From contig CAZRZN010000117.1 of assembly GCA_964604565.1 (NCBI GenBank), forward strand, positions 1-12,212: 12,212 nt of DNA. The letters run 5' to 3'. Source of the DNA: CAZRZN01 sp964604565 (GTDB lineage Bacteria > Pseudomonadota > Alphaproteobacteria > Rhodobacterales > Rhodobacteraceae). Shown in pieces: positions 1 to 7,559 of this stretch; within the stretch, counting starts at the first letter, position 1; each line of letters starts with the position of its first letter. Below the pieces are notes generated by a model. That model had not been told where the DNA came from and made no database searches. It worked only from the letters and a program-made list of their open reading frames with translations. The position numbers and the translations under genes are program-made.

Positions 1-422
1 TAGGCGGGCCAGTCGAGATACATCGCATGTGTGCCAAGCGGATTGTCGGGCGCTCCGCCGGCAACCGGCTCCCAGTCCGGAAAGCGTTCCATCTGGCTGG
101 CCGTCGGTGTCCAGGACGGGCCGACCTTCTTGCGCACGATTTCCGAATACCCGCGCTTGGTCAGTTCGTCCGTCTTGGGCACCGATGTCGGATAGACACG
201 GTAGTCGTTGCCGTCGGCGCTCCAGTAATGCAGCGCGCGGCTGTCGGTATCGCAGACGATGCAGCCCACGCCCAGTGTGTCGAAATGATCCCGCCAGTCC
301 TGACTGGTAAAGCTGGAAATATTGCGCCGGGAATTGACCTCGGCACGGGCCCGCGCCGGAACGATCAGCGCTGCGCCACCCGCAATCAGCATCCCGCGAC
401 GCGACAGAAGTTGCCTCGACAT
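1..422 (-). CDS. L,D-transpeptidase family protein (YkuD type), N-terminal part
   Basis: Members of this family make non-classical peptidoglycan cross-links or anchor proteins to peptidoglycan in the periplasm. The visible part is the first 140 codons. The gene continues past the left edge, so the catalytic YkuD Cys/His motif is not in view. The N-terminus carries a Tat-like signal with SRRGMLI at residues 7-13, a hydrophobic stretch and a likely cleavage site after ARARA. Further in, GPSWTPTASQM, the following proline-rich stretch and NPLGTHAMYL match the substrate-groove region typical of ErfK/YbiS/YkuD proteins. The ATG at 420-422 is preceded by AAGGAG with a 6-nt gap, so the start is well supported. 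It lies 99 bp downstream of topA on the same strand and has its own ribosome site. The family call is from recalled motifs; the specific substrate is unknown. Confidence 0.82.
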   Translation of the reverse strand, partial: MSRQLLSRRGMLIAGGAALIVPARARAEVNSRRNISSFTSQDWRDHFDTLGVGCIVCDTDSRALHYWSADGNDYRVYPTSVPKTDELTKRGYSEIVRKKVGPSWTPTASQMERFPDWEPVAGGAPDNPLGTHAMYLDWPA

Positions 423-430
423 TTCAGTCT

Positions 431-454
431 CCTTGCCTGTTTGTTGAGGCAGGG
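431..454 (-). promoter_or_regulatory. Small inverted repeat overlapping the ribosome site of the L,D-transpeptidase gene
   Basis: CCTTGCCT (431-438) and AGGCAGGG (447-454) form an 8-bp inverted repeat around an 8-nt loop. The Shine-Dalgarno sequence of the downstream gene (429-434 on the minus strand) lies in one arm. In the minus-strand RNA one C/A mismatch interrupts the stem, so any masking of the ribosome site would be weak. It may be chance. Confidence 0.2.
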
Positions 455-521
455 AGTATCCGTCACTGCGCCCCAGCGCCAATCACATGTTATTTACAGG
501 ATGTTTTCCGCCGACCCACGC

Positions 522-3260
522 TCAGGCGTCTCCCGAACCGCTGGATGCCTTCTGCGTCGCCTTGGTGGCCCCGGCTTTTTTCGCAGGGGTTTTCTTGGTG
601 GTGGTCTTTGTCGCGGTGGTCTTCTTTTCAGCGGCCTTTTTCGGCGCGGCCTTTTTCGCAGCGGTTTTTTTCTTGCCGCTCTTTGCGGCCTTTTCGTCCA
701 CCAGCGCCACGGCCATCTCGATCGTCACGTCTTTCGGATCGACGTCCTTGGGCAGGGTCGCGTTGACCTTTTCCCACTTCACATAGGGTCCGTAGCGTCC
801 CTCAAACACGTTGAGCGGACCGCCCTCCTGCGGATGTTCGCCCAGTTCGCGGATGGGTTTGGCAGCGGCCCTGCCGCGCCCGCCGGGATTAGCGCGTTTT
901 TCCGCCAGAAGCTCCACCGCGCGGTTCATCCCGATCTCGAACACATCCGCCGGGTCCTTGAGGTTGGCATAGGTCGGTTTTTCCGCGTCCAGCAGCTTGT
1001 GCATGATGTAGGGACCGAACCGGCCGAAATTCGACTTTATCGTGCCGCCTTCGGGGTGTTCGCCGATCTCGCGCGGCAGGCTCAACAGCACCAGCGCCTT
1101 TTCCAGCGTCATCTCGTCCTTGGACCAACCCTTGGGCAAGGAGGCGCGCGGCGGCTTCTTGTTCTCCGGGGTAGGTTCGCCACGCTGAACATAGGGACCG
1201 AAGCGGCCCGCCTTCAGCCAGATCTCATCGCCCGAATCCTCGCCCAGAAGACGTTCGTCGCCATCTGCGCCCTCACCTGCAATGGGCCGCGTGTAAGTGC
1301 ATTCGGGATAGTTGCCGCAGCCGACGAATCCGCCGGTGCGCGACGTTTTCAGATGCAGCTTGCCGACACCGCACTTGGGGCAGATCCGTGGGTCGGTGCC
1401 ATCCTCCCGAGGGGGGTAAAGCTGGGGTGCGAGCGCATCGTCCAGCACGTCCAGCACCTCTGCGATCCGCAGGTCGGAGGTTTCCGCGATGGCCGCGCTG
1501 AAATCGCGCCAGAAGTTTTCCAGCACATCCTTGTAGTCGGTCTCACCGGCGCTGACATGATCCAGCTCGGTCTCCAGCGCGGCGGTGAAATCATATTCCA
1601 CATATCGCTTGAAGAAATTCAGCAGGAAGATCGTGACGATCCGGCCCTTGTCCTCCGGGAACAGGCGGTTCTGTTCCTTGCGGACGTATTCCCGTTCCTG
1701 AATGGTGGTGACGATGCTGGCGTAGGTCGACGGGCGCCCGATGCCCAGCTCCTCCATCCGTTTGACCAGCGTCGCCTCGGTGTAGCGCGGCGGCGGCTGG
1801 GTGAAGCTTTGCGTCGCCAGTGTCGCGCCGTCGTTCGACAGGATGGCGGCGGGGCTCTTGCGCGTCTCGGTCAGCGCCCCCTCCTCACCGGACGCCTTGT
1901 CATAGGCGCTTTGCAGGGCATTCGCGGCAAAGCCTGCCGGGTCGCCCTGCGAGATCTGCGGCAGGCGCTTGTCGTCATCCTCGGCGGGTTCGTCCTTGCC
2001 CTCCTTGTAAATCTTCAGAAACCCGTCGAACAGCACGACCTGACCGGTCGCGCGCAGGCCCACCTGCCCGTCATCCGATCCGATTTCGACGGTTGTCCGC
2101 TCCAGCCGTGCGGCCTCCATCTGGCAGGCAAGCGTGCGCTTCCAGATCAGATCATACAGCTTGCGCTGGTCGGCGTCAGCAAGCCGGAGGCTTTCGGTGT
2201 CGCGGGACATTTCGGTCGGGCGAATGCATTCATGCGCTTCCTGCGCGTTCTTTGCCTTGTTCTTGTAGATGCGCGGGCTTTTCGGGACATACTCCGCGCC
2301 ATAGCGGTCCTTGATCGCGTCGCGCGCCGACGCCACCGCCTCCGGCGCCATGTCGATGCCATCGGTCCGCATGTAGGTGATATGCCCGGCCTCGTAGAGA
2401 CGCTGCGCCGCGTTCATCGCCTGCCGGGCGCCCATGCCGAACTTGCGGCTGGCCTCCTGTTGAAGGGTCGAGGTCATGAACGGGGCGGAGGGGTTGCGCG
2501 ACGCGGGCTTGGCCTCGACACTGACAACCTTGAGGGCGCGTTTCGCGACCGCATCCACCGCCATCTCGGCCTGGGTCGCATTCTCGAGGTCATACCGATC
2601 AAGCTTCTTGCCCGCGAGGCTGACAAGCCGCGCCTCGTAGTTCTGGCCGCGCGGCGTGGTCAGCTGCGCCTTGACCTGCCAGTATTCGCGGGGATTGAAC
2701 GCCTCGATCTCCATCTCGCGTTCCACGATGAGACGCAGGCAGACCGATTGCACGCGTCCGGCCGATCGTGCGCCCGGCAGCTTGCGCCACAGCACCGGCG
2801 ACAGGTTGAACCCTACAAGATAGTCCAGCGCACGGCGCGCCAGATAGGCCTCGACCAGCGGCGCGTCGATATCGCGGGGGTTCTTCATCGCCTCGCTGAC
2901 CGCCTGCTTGGTGATCGCGTTGAAGGTGACGCGGCTGACATGGGTCGATTTCTTGATCGACCGCCGCTTGGTCAGCGCCTCCTTGAGGTGCCACGAGATT
3001 GCTTCCCCCTCGCGGTCGGGGTCGGTCGCGAGGATCAGTTCATCGTCGGATTTCAGCGCCTCGGCGATGGCCGAGACATGCTTGCGCGAATCGTTGGCGA
3101 TCTCCCAGGTCATCGAGAAATCGTCCTCTGGGTCGACGGATCCGTCCTTGGGCGGCAGGTCACGGACGTGCCCGTAGGACGCCAGAACCGTGTAGTTGGA
3201 CCCCAGATACTTGTTGATTGTCTTGGCTTTGGCCGGGGATTCGACGACGACGACTGGCAT
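522..3260 (-). CDS. topA: DNA topoisomerase I (type IA)
   Basis: This enzyme relaxes negatively supercoiled DNA in the nucleoid by making a transient single-strand break through a 5'-phosphotyrosine link. The 912-residue protein has the TOPRIM domain at the N-terminus (VVVESPAKAKTI at about 3-14, the Mg-binding DPDREGE at 80-86), the SAGRVQS motif at 166-172 and the active-site Tyr296 in YMRTD. One four-Cys zinc ribbon follows (C627, C630, C648, C654). Then come three repeats with GRFGPY or GRYGPY (about 685, 746, 821), as in alphaproteobacterial TopA. The last 50 or so residues are a Lys/Ala/Thr-rich basic tail, probably a DNA-binding extension. The ATG at 3258-3260 is right because the TOPRIM motif begins at residue 3, yet its ribosome site is weak (GAGG about 12 nt upstream). 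It is transcribed away from the small gene at 3448. Confidence 0.97.
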   Translation of the reverse strand: MPVVVVESPAKAKTINKYLGSNYTVLASYGHVRDLPPKDGSVDPEDDFSMTWEIANDSRKHVSAIAEALKSDDELILATDPDREGEAISWHLKEALTKRRSIKKSTHVSRVTFNAITKQAVSEAMKNPRDIDAPLVEAYLARRALDYLVGFNLSPVLWRKLPGARSAGRVQSVCLRLIVEREMEIEAFNPREYWQVKAQLTTPRGQNYEARLVSLAGKKLDRYDLENATQAEMAVDAVAKRALKVVSVEAKPASRNPSAPFMTSTLQQEASRKFGMGARQAMNAAQRLYEAGHITYMRTDGIDMAPEAVASARDAIKDRYGAEYVPKSPRIYKNKAKNAQEAHECIRPTEMSRDTESLRLADADQRKLYDLIWKRTLACQMEAARLERTTVEIGSDDGQVGLRATGQVVLFDGFLKIYKEGKDEPAEDDDKRLPQISQGDPAGFAANALQSAYDKASGEEGALTETRKSPAAILSNDGATLATQSFTQPPPRYTEATLVKRMEELGIGRPSTYASIVTTIQEREYVRKEQNRLFPEDKGRIVTIFLLNFFKRYVEYDFTAALETELDHVSAGETDYKDVLENFWRDFSAAIAETSDLRIAEVLDVLDDALAPQLYPPREDGTDPRICPKCGVGKLHLKTSRTGGFVGCGNYPECTYTRPIAGEGADGDERLLGEDSGDEIWLKAGRFGPYVQRGEPTPENKKPPRASLPKGWSKDEMTLEKALVLLSLPREIGEHPEGGTIKSNFGRFGPYIMHKLLDAEKPTYANLKDPADVFEIGMNRAVELLAEKRANPGGRGRAAAKPIRELGEHPQEGGPLNVFEGRYGPYVKWEKVNATLPKDVDPKDVTIEMAVALVDEKAAKSGKKKTAAKKAAPKKAAEKKTTATKTTTKKTPAKKAGATKATQKASSGSGDA

Positions 3261-3293
3261 CAGGATCTACTACCTCACGAGTTATCTGCGGGG

Positions 3294-3350
3294 CCTTGCA
3301 TGGACCTTGCGTTGTGCCGCGTATGGCGGCGCAAGATGTGGGGTGCAAGG
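3294..3350. repeat. Nested inverted repeat upstream of topA
   Basis: CCTTGCA (3294-3300) pairs with TGCAAGG (3344-3350). Inside it CTTGC (3306-3310) pairs with GCAAG (3331-3335), and inside that GCCGC (3316-3320) pairs with GCGGC (3326-3330) around a 5-nt loop. The arms also form direct repeats of CCTTGC and GCAAG. The element lies 34-90 bp upstream of the topA start, in the divergent region shared with the small gene at 3448. It could be an operator or a leader structure; the sequence does not decide. Confidence 0.4.
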
Positions 3351-3362
3351 AAGATTTGTCAA
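3333..3362 (-). promoter_or_regulatory. Candidate topA promoter
   Basis: On the minus strand a perfect TTGACA (3362-3357) is followed after 18 nt by CATCTT (3338-3333), a poor -10 match. Degenerate -10 boxes are common in alphaproteobacteria. The start of transcription would fall near 3326, about 65 nt upstream of the topA ATG, inside the nested inverted repeat. This is prediction only. Confidence 0.3.
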
Positions 3363-3393
3363 TCCGAGGCGCCATGCCGCTGCGGATGGCGCT

Positions 3394-3422
3394 TTGGGGA
3401 AAAGGGTTTTCAGGGCTACGAT
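3394..3422 (+). promoter_or_regulatory. Candidate promoter of the small exported-protein gene
   Basis: TTGGGG (3394-3399) and TACGAT (3417-3422) are separated by 17 nt, a standard spacing. Transcription would begin near 3429 and give a short leader that holds the AGGAG ribosome site of the gene starting at 3448. The -35 box matches at three of six positions. Confidence 0.3.
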
Positions 3423-3447
3423 GGAATTGATCAGAGGAGTGTTTGAA

Positions 3448-3882
3448 ATGCCGCGCCTAACCTCTCTTGCTGTCATGATCGGCCTTCTTGCCGCCCCTGT
3501 GCCGTGCGAGGCTTGGGAGACCCCGGCGCGCGGCTCGGAACTGCGCGGCGATCTGATGGACGCGCTGCGCCCACATGCGGAATGGATCCTTGGCGCGCCG
3601 GTCGTTTTTGTCGTCGGCGACCTGCGCGTGGACGGCGATGTGGCCTTTGGCAACCTGCGTCCGCTGCGCCCGGGAGGGCGCGAAATCACCCGCGATGAGA
3701 TCCCGCTGCGGCCCGGGCGGGACAACCCGTTCGACTGGGATGGCGTGCAGATGCAGGCACTGTTCCAGAGATCCGGGGAAACCTGGGTCGCTGTGCATCA
3801 GGTCATGGGCGCGACCGATGTCTGGTGGGCGGATCCACAGTTCTGCGCAACCTGGCGGAGCGTCATCCCGGAGGTCTGTTGA
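3448..3882 (+). CDS. Putative exported protein of unknown function
   Basis: The 144-residue product starts with a typical Sec signal (hydrophobic residues 7-18, likely cleavage after CEA at 22), so the mature protein of about 122 residues should be periplasmic or secreted. The sequence before C20 does not fit a lipobox. The mature part has a conserved-looking core: LRGDLMDALRPHAEWILG at 33-50, then VVFVVGDLRVDGDVAF and RPGG near 74-77, and WW plus two cysteines (C133, C144) near the end that could form a disulfide. I do not recognise a named domain. The ATG at 3448 is chosen because AGGAG (3435-3439) lies 8 nt upstream; an in-frame ATG at 3421 and a GTG at 3439 are less likely. It sits between topA and dprA on the opposite strand to both and ends 13 bp from the dprA stop. 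Confidence 0.8.
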   Translation: MPRLTSLAVMIGLLAAPVPCEAWETPARGSELRGDLMDALRPHAEWILGAPVVFVVGDLRVDGDVAFGNLRPLRPGGREITRDEIPLRPGRDNPFDWDGVQMQALFQRSGETWVAVHQVMGATDVWWADPQFCATWRSVIPEVC

Positions 3883-3895
3883 AGAGGGCCGCGCA

Positions 3896-5089
3896 TCAGT
3901 GGCGCGCGATCAGGGACAGCAATCCGCCCGGCTGGCGCCGAATTTGGCCATCGAGTTCGAGATCCGTCAGCACGGTCGAGACCTGGCTCGGCGTGGTGCC
4001 GAGATCCCGGATCAACTGGTCCTCGGCCAGCGGCGACGGCCCGAGCCGATCAAGGATTTTCCTGTGCAGCGCCGCCACTTCCCGCAGGTCAGGCCGTCCG
4101 TCTTGTTTGGTCGAGGGGACCGGGATCATGTGCGGGGCCACGGGGCCGGACCGGTCGGCGGGGTCTTTCAGGACCGTATCGGCATGGGTTTCGATCGGCG
4201 GAAGGGCCTCGAGAATGTCCTCGACGTTACGGATCAGGCGGGCGCCGTCGCGGATCAGCAGGTTGCAGCCCCCTGCCCGCGCGTCCATCGGATGGCCGGG
4301 GACGGCGAGGACCTCACGGCCTTGGTCGAGCGCGTTGCGCGCGGTGATGAGGGATCCGGATTTGGCGGCGGCCTCCACCACCACGACGCCCTGTGCCATG
4401 CCCGAGACGATGCGGTTCCGGGTCGGGAAGTGGCGCGCCATCGGTTGCAGGCCGATCGGCTGTTCGCTGATGCAGGCGCCGCCACCCGCGGCGATATCGC
4501 GCGCCAGAGCCGCGTTTTCCGAAGGATAGAGCACGTCGACGCCACCGGCCATGACGGCCACCGTACCGGTCGGCAGGGAGGCAATATGCGCCGCCGTGTC
4601 GATCCCGCGGGCAAGGCCCGAGACCACCACATACCCCGCCTCTCCCAGTCCGAGGGAGAGACGGCGCGCCATGCGCACCCCCAGCGAGGACGCGTTGCGC
4701 GCGCCGACAAGCGCCAGCATGGGGCGGCGCAGCACCGCCACGTCGCCGATCACCCAGAGCGCGGGCGGAGCATCGGAAATCTGTTTCAGATCAGGGGGGT
4801 AATCCGCCTCTCCCCAGCAGATGAGGCGGGCGCCGATGCGGCGCGCGGCGGCCAGTTCGGCCTCGATCACGCCGGGCGGGCAGATCTCGTATCTGTCTAC
4901 CCCGGCGGCGCGGGCCACATCGGGCAGCGCCAACAGCGCGTCACGCGCGCTGCCATGTTCGTTCAGCAATCGCCAGAAGGTTGTCGGCCCCACCCGACGG
5001 GAGCGCAAGAGACGGAGCCAGTCCACACGATGATCTTCCGTGGTGGGTGGGAGTGGGGGGTGAGTGGAAGAGTAGCTTTCGTCGTGCAT
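3896..5089 (-). CDS. dprA: DNA-processing protein DprA (DprA/Smf family)
   Basis: DprA binds incoming single-stranded DNA in the cytoplasm and loads RecA during natural transformation. In Rhodobacter capsulatus it is needed by cells receiving DNA from gene transfer agents. The 397-residue protein has an N-terminal helical region (about 20-60). A Rossmann-like domain follows (about 85-290) with GDVAVLRRPMLALVGARNAS, VVVSGLARGIDTAAH (154-168), FPTRNRIVSG (221-230), VVVVEAAAKSGSLITAR and LAVPGHP. A C-terminal winged-helix segment (about 340-393) is of the kind found in many DprA proteins. I chose the ATG at 5087-5089 because the homologous part begins about 10 residues later and an AAGAGG lies about 11 nt upstream. 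An in-frame GTG at 5170 would add 27 residues that do not look conserved. It converges on the small plus-strand gene with a 13-bp gap and no visible terminator. Confidence 0.95.
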   Translation of the reverse strand: MHDESYSSTHPPLPPTTEDHRVDWLRLLRSRRVGPTTFWRLLNEHGSARDALLALPDVARAAGVDRYEICPPGVIEAELAAARRIGARLICWGEADYPPDLKQISDAPPALWVIGDVAVLRRPMLALVGARNASSLGVRMARRLSLGLGEAGYVVVSGLARGIDTAAHIASLPTGTVAVMAGGVDVLYPSENAALARDIAAGGGACISEQPIGLQPMARHFPTRNRIVSGMAQGVVVVEAAAKSGSLITARNALDQGREVLAVPGHPMDARAGGCNLLIRDGARLIRNVEDILEALPPIETHADTVLKDPADRSGPVAPHMIPVPSTKQDGRPDLREVAALHRKILDRLGPSPLAEDQLIRDLGTTPSQVSTVLTDLELDGQIRRQPGGLLSLIARH

Positions 5090-5129
5090 CCCAACCCCGT
5101 CCTCTTGCAAGGAAGTGTGTAGCGCGGCG

Positions 5130-5148
5130 CTGGTTAACCAGAGGTAAA
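5130..5148 (-). promoter_or_regulatory. CtrA-like site and palindrome upstream of dprA
   Basis: CTGGTTAACCAG (5130-5141) is a perfect 12-bp palindrome. It forms part of a TTTA-N7-TTAA arrangement read on the minus strand (5148-5134), one mismatch from the CtrA consensus TTAA-N7-TTAA. It lies 45-59 bp upstream of the dprA ATG. CtrA control of dprA and other competence genes is known in Rhodobacter capsulatus; that this site serves that role here is inference. Confidence 0.45.
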
Positions 5149-5227
5149 CCGTCTGGAAACTATTTTCCACATCTCCTGCAACCTTCTGTATTCACAAGAA
5201 AATTCTTTACGCCGGACAGGCACAATC

Positions 5228-5259
5228 CATGCACAGGGCATGCACATTCCATGCGCATG
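5228..5259. repeat. CATGC words in 11-bp phase
   Basis: CATGC occurs at 5228, 5239 and 5250, an exact 11-bp period, that is about one helical turn. The first two copies extend to CATGCACA and the third is part of the perfect palindrome CATGCGCATG (5250-5259). The stretch lies about 140-170 bp upstream of the dprA ATG in non-coding DNA. It could be a binding site for a protein that contacts one face of the helix. Confidence 0.35.
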
Positions 5260-5298
5260 AATAATGCGACTCGCGGCTTTGGGCATCGGGGATGGTCG

Positions 5299-5465
5299 TT
5301 GCGCCCGCCAAGGCGGCGCGGGAGGGACCGCGCAAAGAGCGTCGTGCAGAGCGGCACCCGCCACTCCGCACCCGGTGCGCGGCGGGCGCCTGCACGCCAG
5401 CAGGCGGAACAACCCGAGGCTGCGCGGCGCACCGGGCGGTCAGACCCCTGCCCGCCTGTATCTGA
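5299..5465 (-). ncRNA. Candidate structured RNA between the membrane-protein gene and dprA
   Basis: The 413-bp stretch 5090-5502 has no convincing gene. Within it, successive stems can be drawn for the minus-strand RNA. They are 5465-5461 with 5444-5440 (5 bp), 5436-5427 with 5380-5371 (10 bp, perfect) enclosing a 7-bp hairpin (5406-5400 with 5393-5387), then 5371-5360 with 5355-5344, and 5335-5330 with 5304-5299 (6 bp). The 5371-5344 hairpin has 12 pairs and a 4-nt loop. Its two non-Watson-Crick positions are G-U on the minus strand but A-C on the plus strand, which favours a minus-strand RNA. No known family (SRP RNA, RNase P RNA, 6S, tmRNA) fits by its signature. The high GC content makes chance stems common, so confidence is low. 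Confidence 0.25.
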
Positions 5466-5502
5466 AGGGTTGTGATTGGCGGCTGTGCCCATGTGCAGGG
5501 CG

Positions 5503-5956
5503 TCAGGGGCGGACGCGGCCCTTGCTGAACAGCAAAAAGCGCAGCGCGGCCCATTGGCACAGCGCCAGCAGCGGCCCGAAGATCACCGGAAGGCCCGTGC
5601 CCACAAGGGCCGAGATCACGCCGCCGATGACCAGCCCGCCCAGAAGCGCGACGGCCCAACCGCCCCATCCCGCGCGATGCGCCAGATGCAGCACCACAGC
5701 GCCCGGAAAATGGCCCAGCCATGTCACGAAAGCCGACATGGCCAGCACGCCGCCGTATGGAATCATCACCGCGCCCAGAGCCGGCAGGACCAGTTGCACC
5801 GCATAGCCGAGCACTGTCACGGAAAGGCCGACCACGACGCAGCCGGCGACGACCATCAGGATGGCGAGCAGATGCGCCCGAAAGTCCAGCACCGCCGCGA
5901 TCGCCGGATCGGAGCGGACCGGGCTGCGGAGCGCGAATGCACCCCGCAAGCCATTG

Positions 5957-5976
<20 letters not shown>
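5503..5976 (-). CDS. Small integral membrane protein of unknown function
   Basis: The 157-residue product is dominated by hydrophobic segments at about 33-56, 58-84, 105-127 and 128-149, so four membrane helices are likely. The N-terminal 30 residues are polar and basic and the protein ends with a short basic tail (SKGRVRP). I do not recognise a named family. No ATG start is available in this frame near the N-terminus. I give the TTG at 5974-5976, which has GGCGGG 7 nt upstream and overlaps the end of tldD by 20 bp. A TTG at 5949 or a GTG at 5892 are alternatives. The overlap and shared strand suggest that it is translated together with tldD. A start at 5892 would still keep all four helices. 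Confidence 0.7.
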
Positions 5977-7378
<1,402 letters not shown>

Positions 7379-7410
7379 GGGCGTCTCCGATGTATGTCTG
7401 ATCCGGTAAA

Positions 7411-7452
7411 GCGGCGGTTTGCCGCAAGCGGCGTGCTTTCCCGGCTTGCCGG
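7411..7452. repeat. Clustered short inverted repeats between tldD and ctaC
   Basis: Three overlapping or adjacent inverted repeats occur in 42 bp: GCGGC (7411-7415) with GCCGC (7421-7425), the same GCCGC with GCGGC (7428-7432), and CCGGC (7441-7445) with GCCGG (7448-7452). The first two are mutually exclusive pairings of one arm. They lie 33-74 bp upstream of tldD, within its likely leader. Confidence 0.3.
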
Positions 7453-7481
7453 AATATGGTTTTAAGCTGACCAGAACGCAA
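7453..7481 (-). promoter_or_regulatory. Candidate tldD promoter
   Basis: On the minus strand TTGCGT (7481-7476) and CATATT (7458-7453, four of six -10 positions) are separated by 17 nt. Transcription would start near 7446 and give a leader of about 68 nt containing the short inverted repeats. I could not pick a convincing promoter for ctaC in the same region. Confidence 0.28.
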
Positions 7482-7559
7482 TGGGAGCCTCCCCGGCCTA
7501 TCGGACCGGGCCACGGCAGACCCCATGTGGACACTACTCGCAACCGATCAGGGTGAGAC

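Noticed and set aside
27..3446. A 1139-codon open frame on the plus strand across the L,D-transpeptidase and topA genes
   Set aside because: It lies antisense to two clear genes and its product is rich in R, G, A, L and H without any domain. Long stop-free antisense frames are expected in GC-rich genes with strong third-position bias.
3575..5122. A 515-codon plus-strand open frame over the small exported-protein gene and antisense to dprA
   Set aside because: dprA motifs on the other strand are unambiguous, and this frame has no recognisable domain and no ribosome site.
5134..5492. Minus-strand open frames of 92 and 110 codons in the dprA upstream region
   Set aside because: They have no good ribosome site, start at poor codons, and the composition (many R, P, C, A) looks like translated non-coding GC-rich DNA. 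They also overlap the inverted repeats.
5090..5502. tRNA, SRP RNA, RNase P RNA or tmRNA in the non-coding stretch
   Set aside because: I found no T-loop TTCGA sequence, no SRP tetraloop motif, and no RNase P or tmRNA signature on either strand.
5436..5505. Intrinsic terminator after the membrane-protein gene
   Set aside because: Short GC stems can be drawn on the minus strand, but none is followed by a U-run.
7379..7559. An FNR-type box for oxygen control of the oxidase genes
   Set aside because: No TTGAT-N4-ATCAA-like sequence is present in the tldD-ctaC divergent region.
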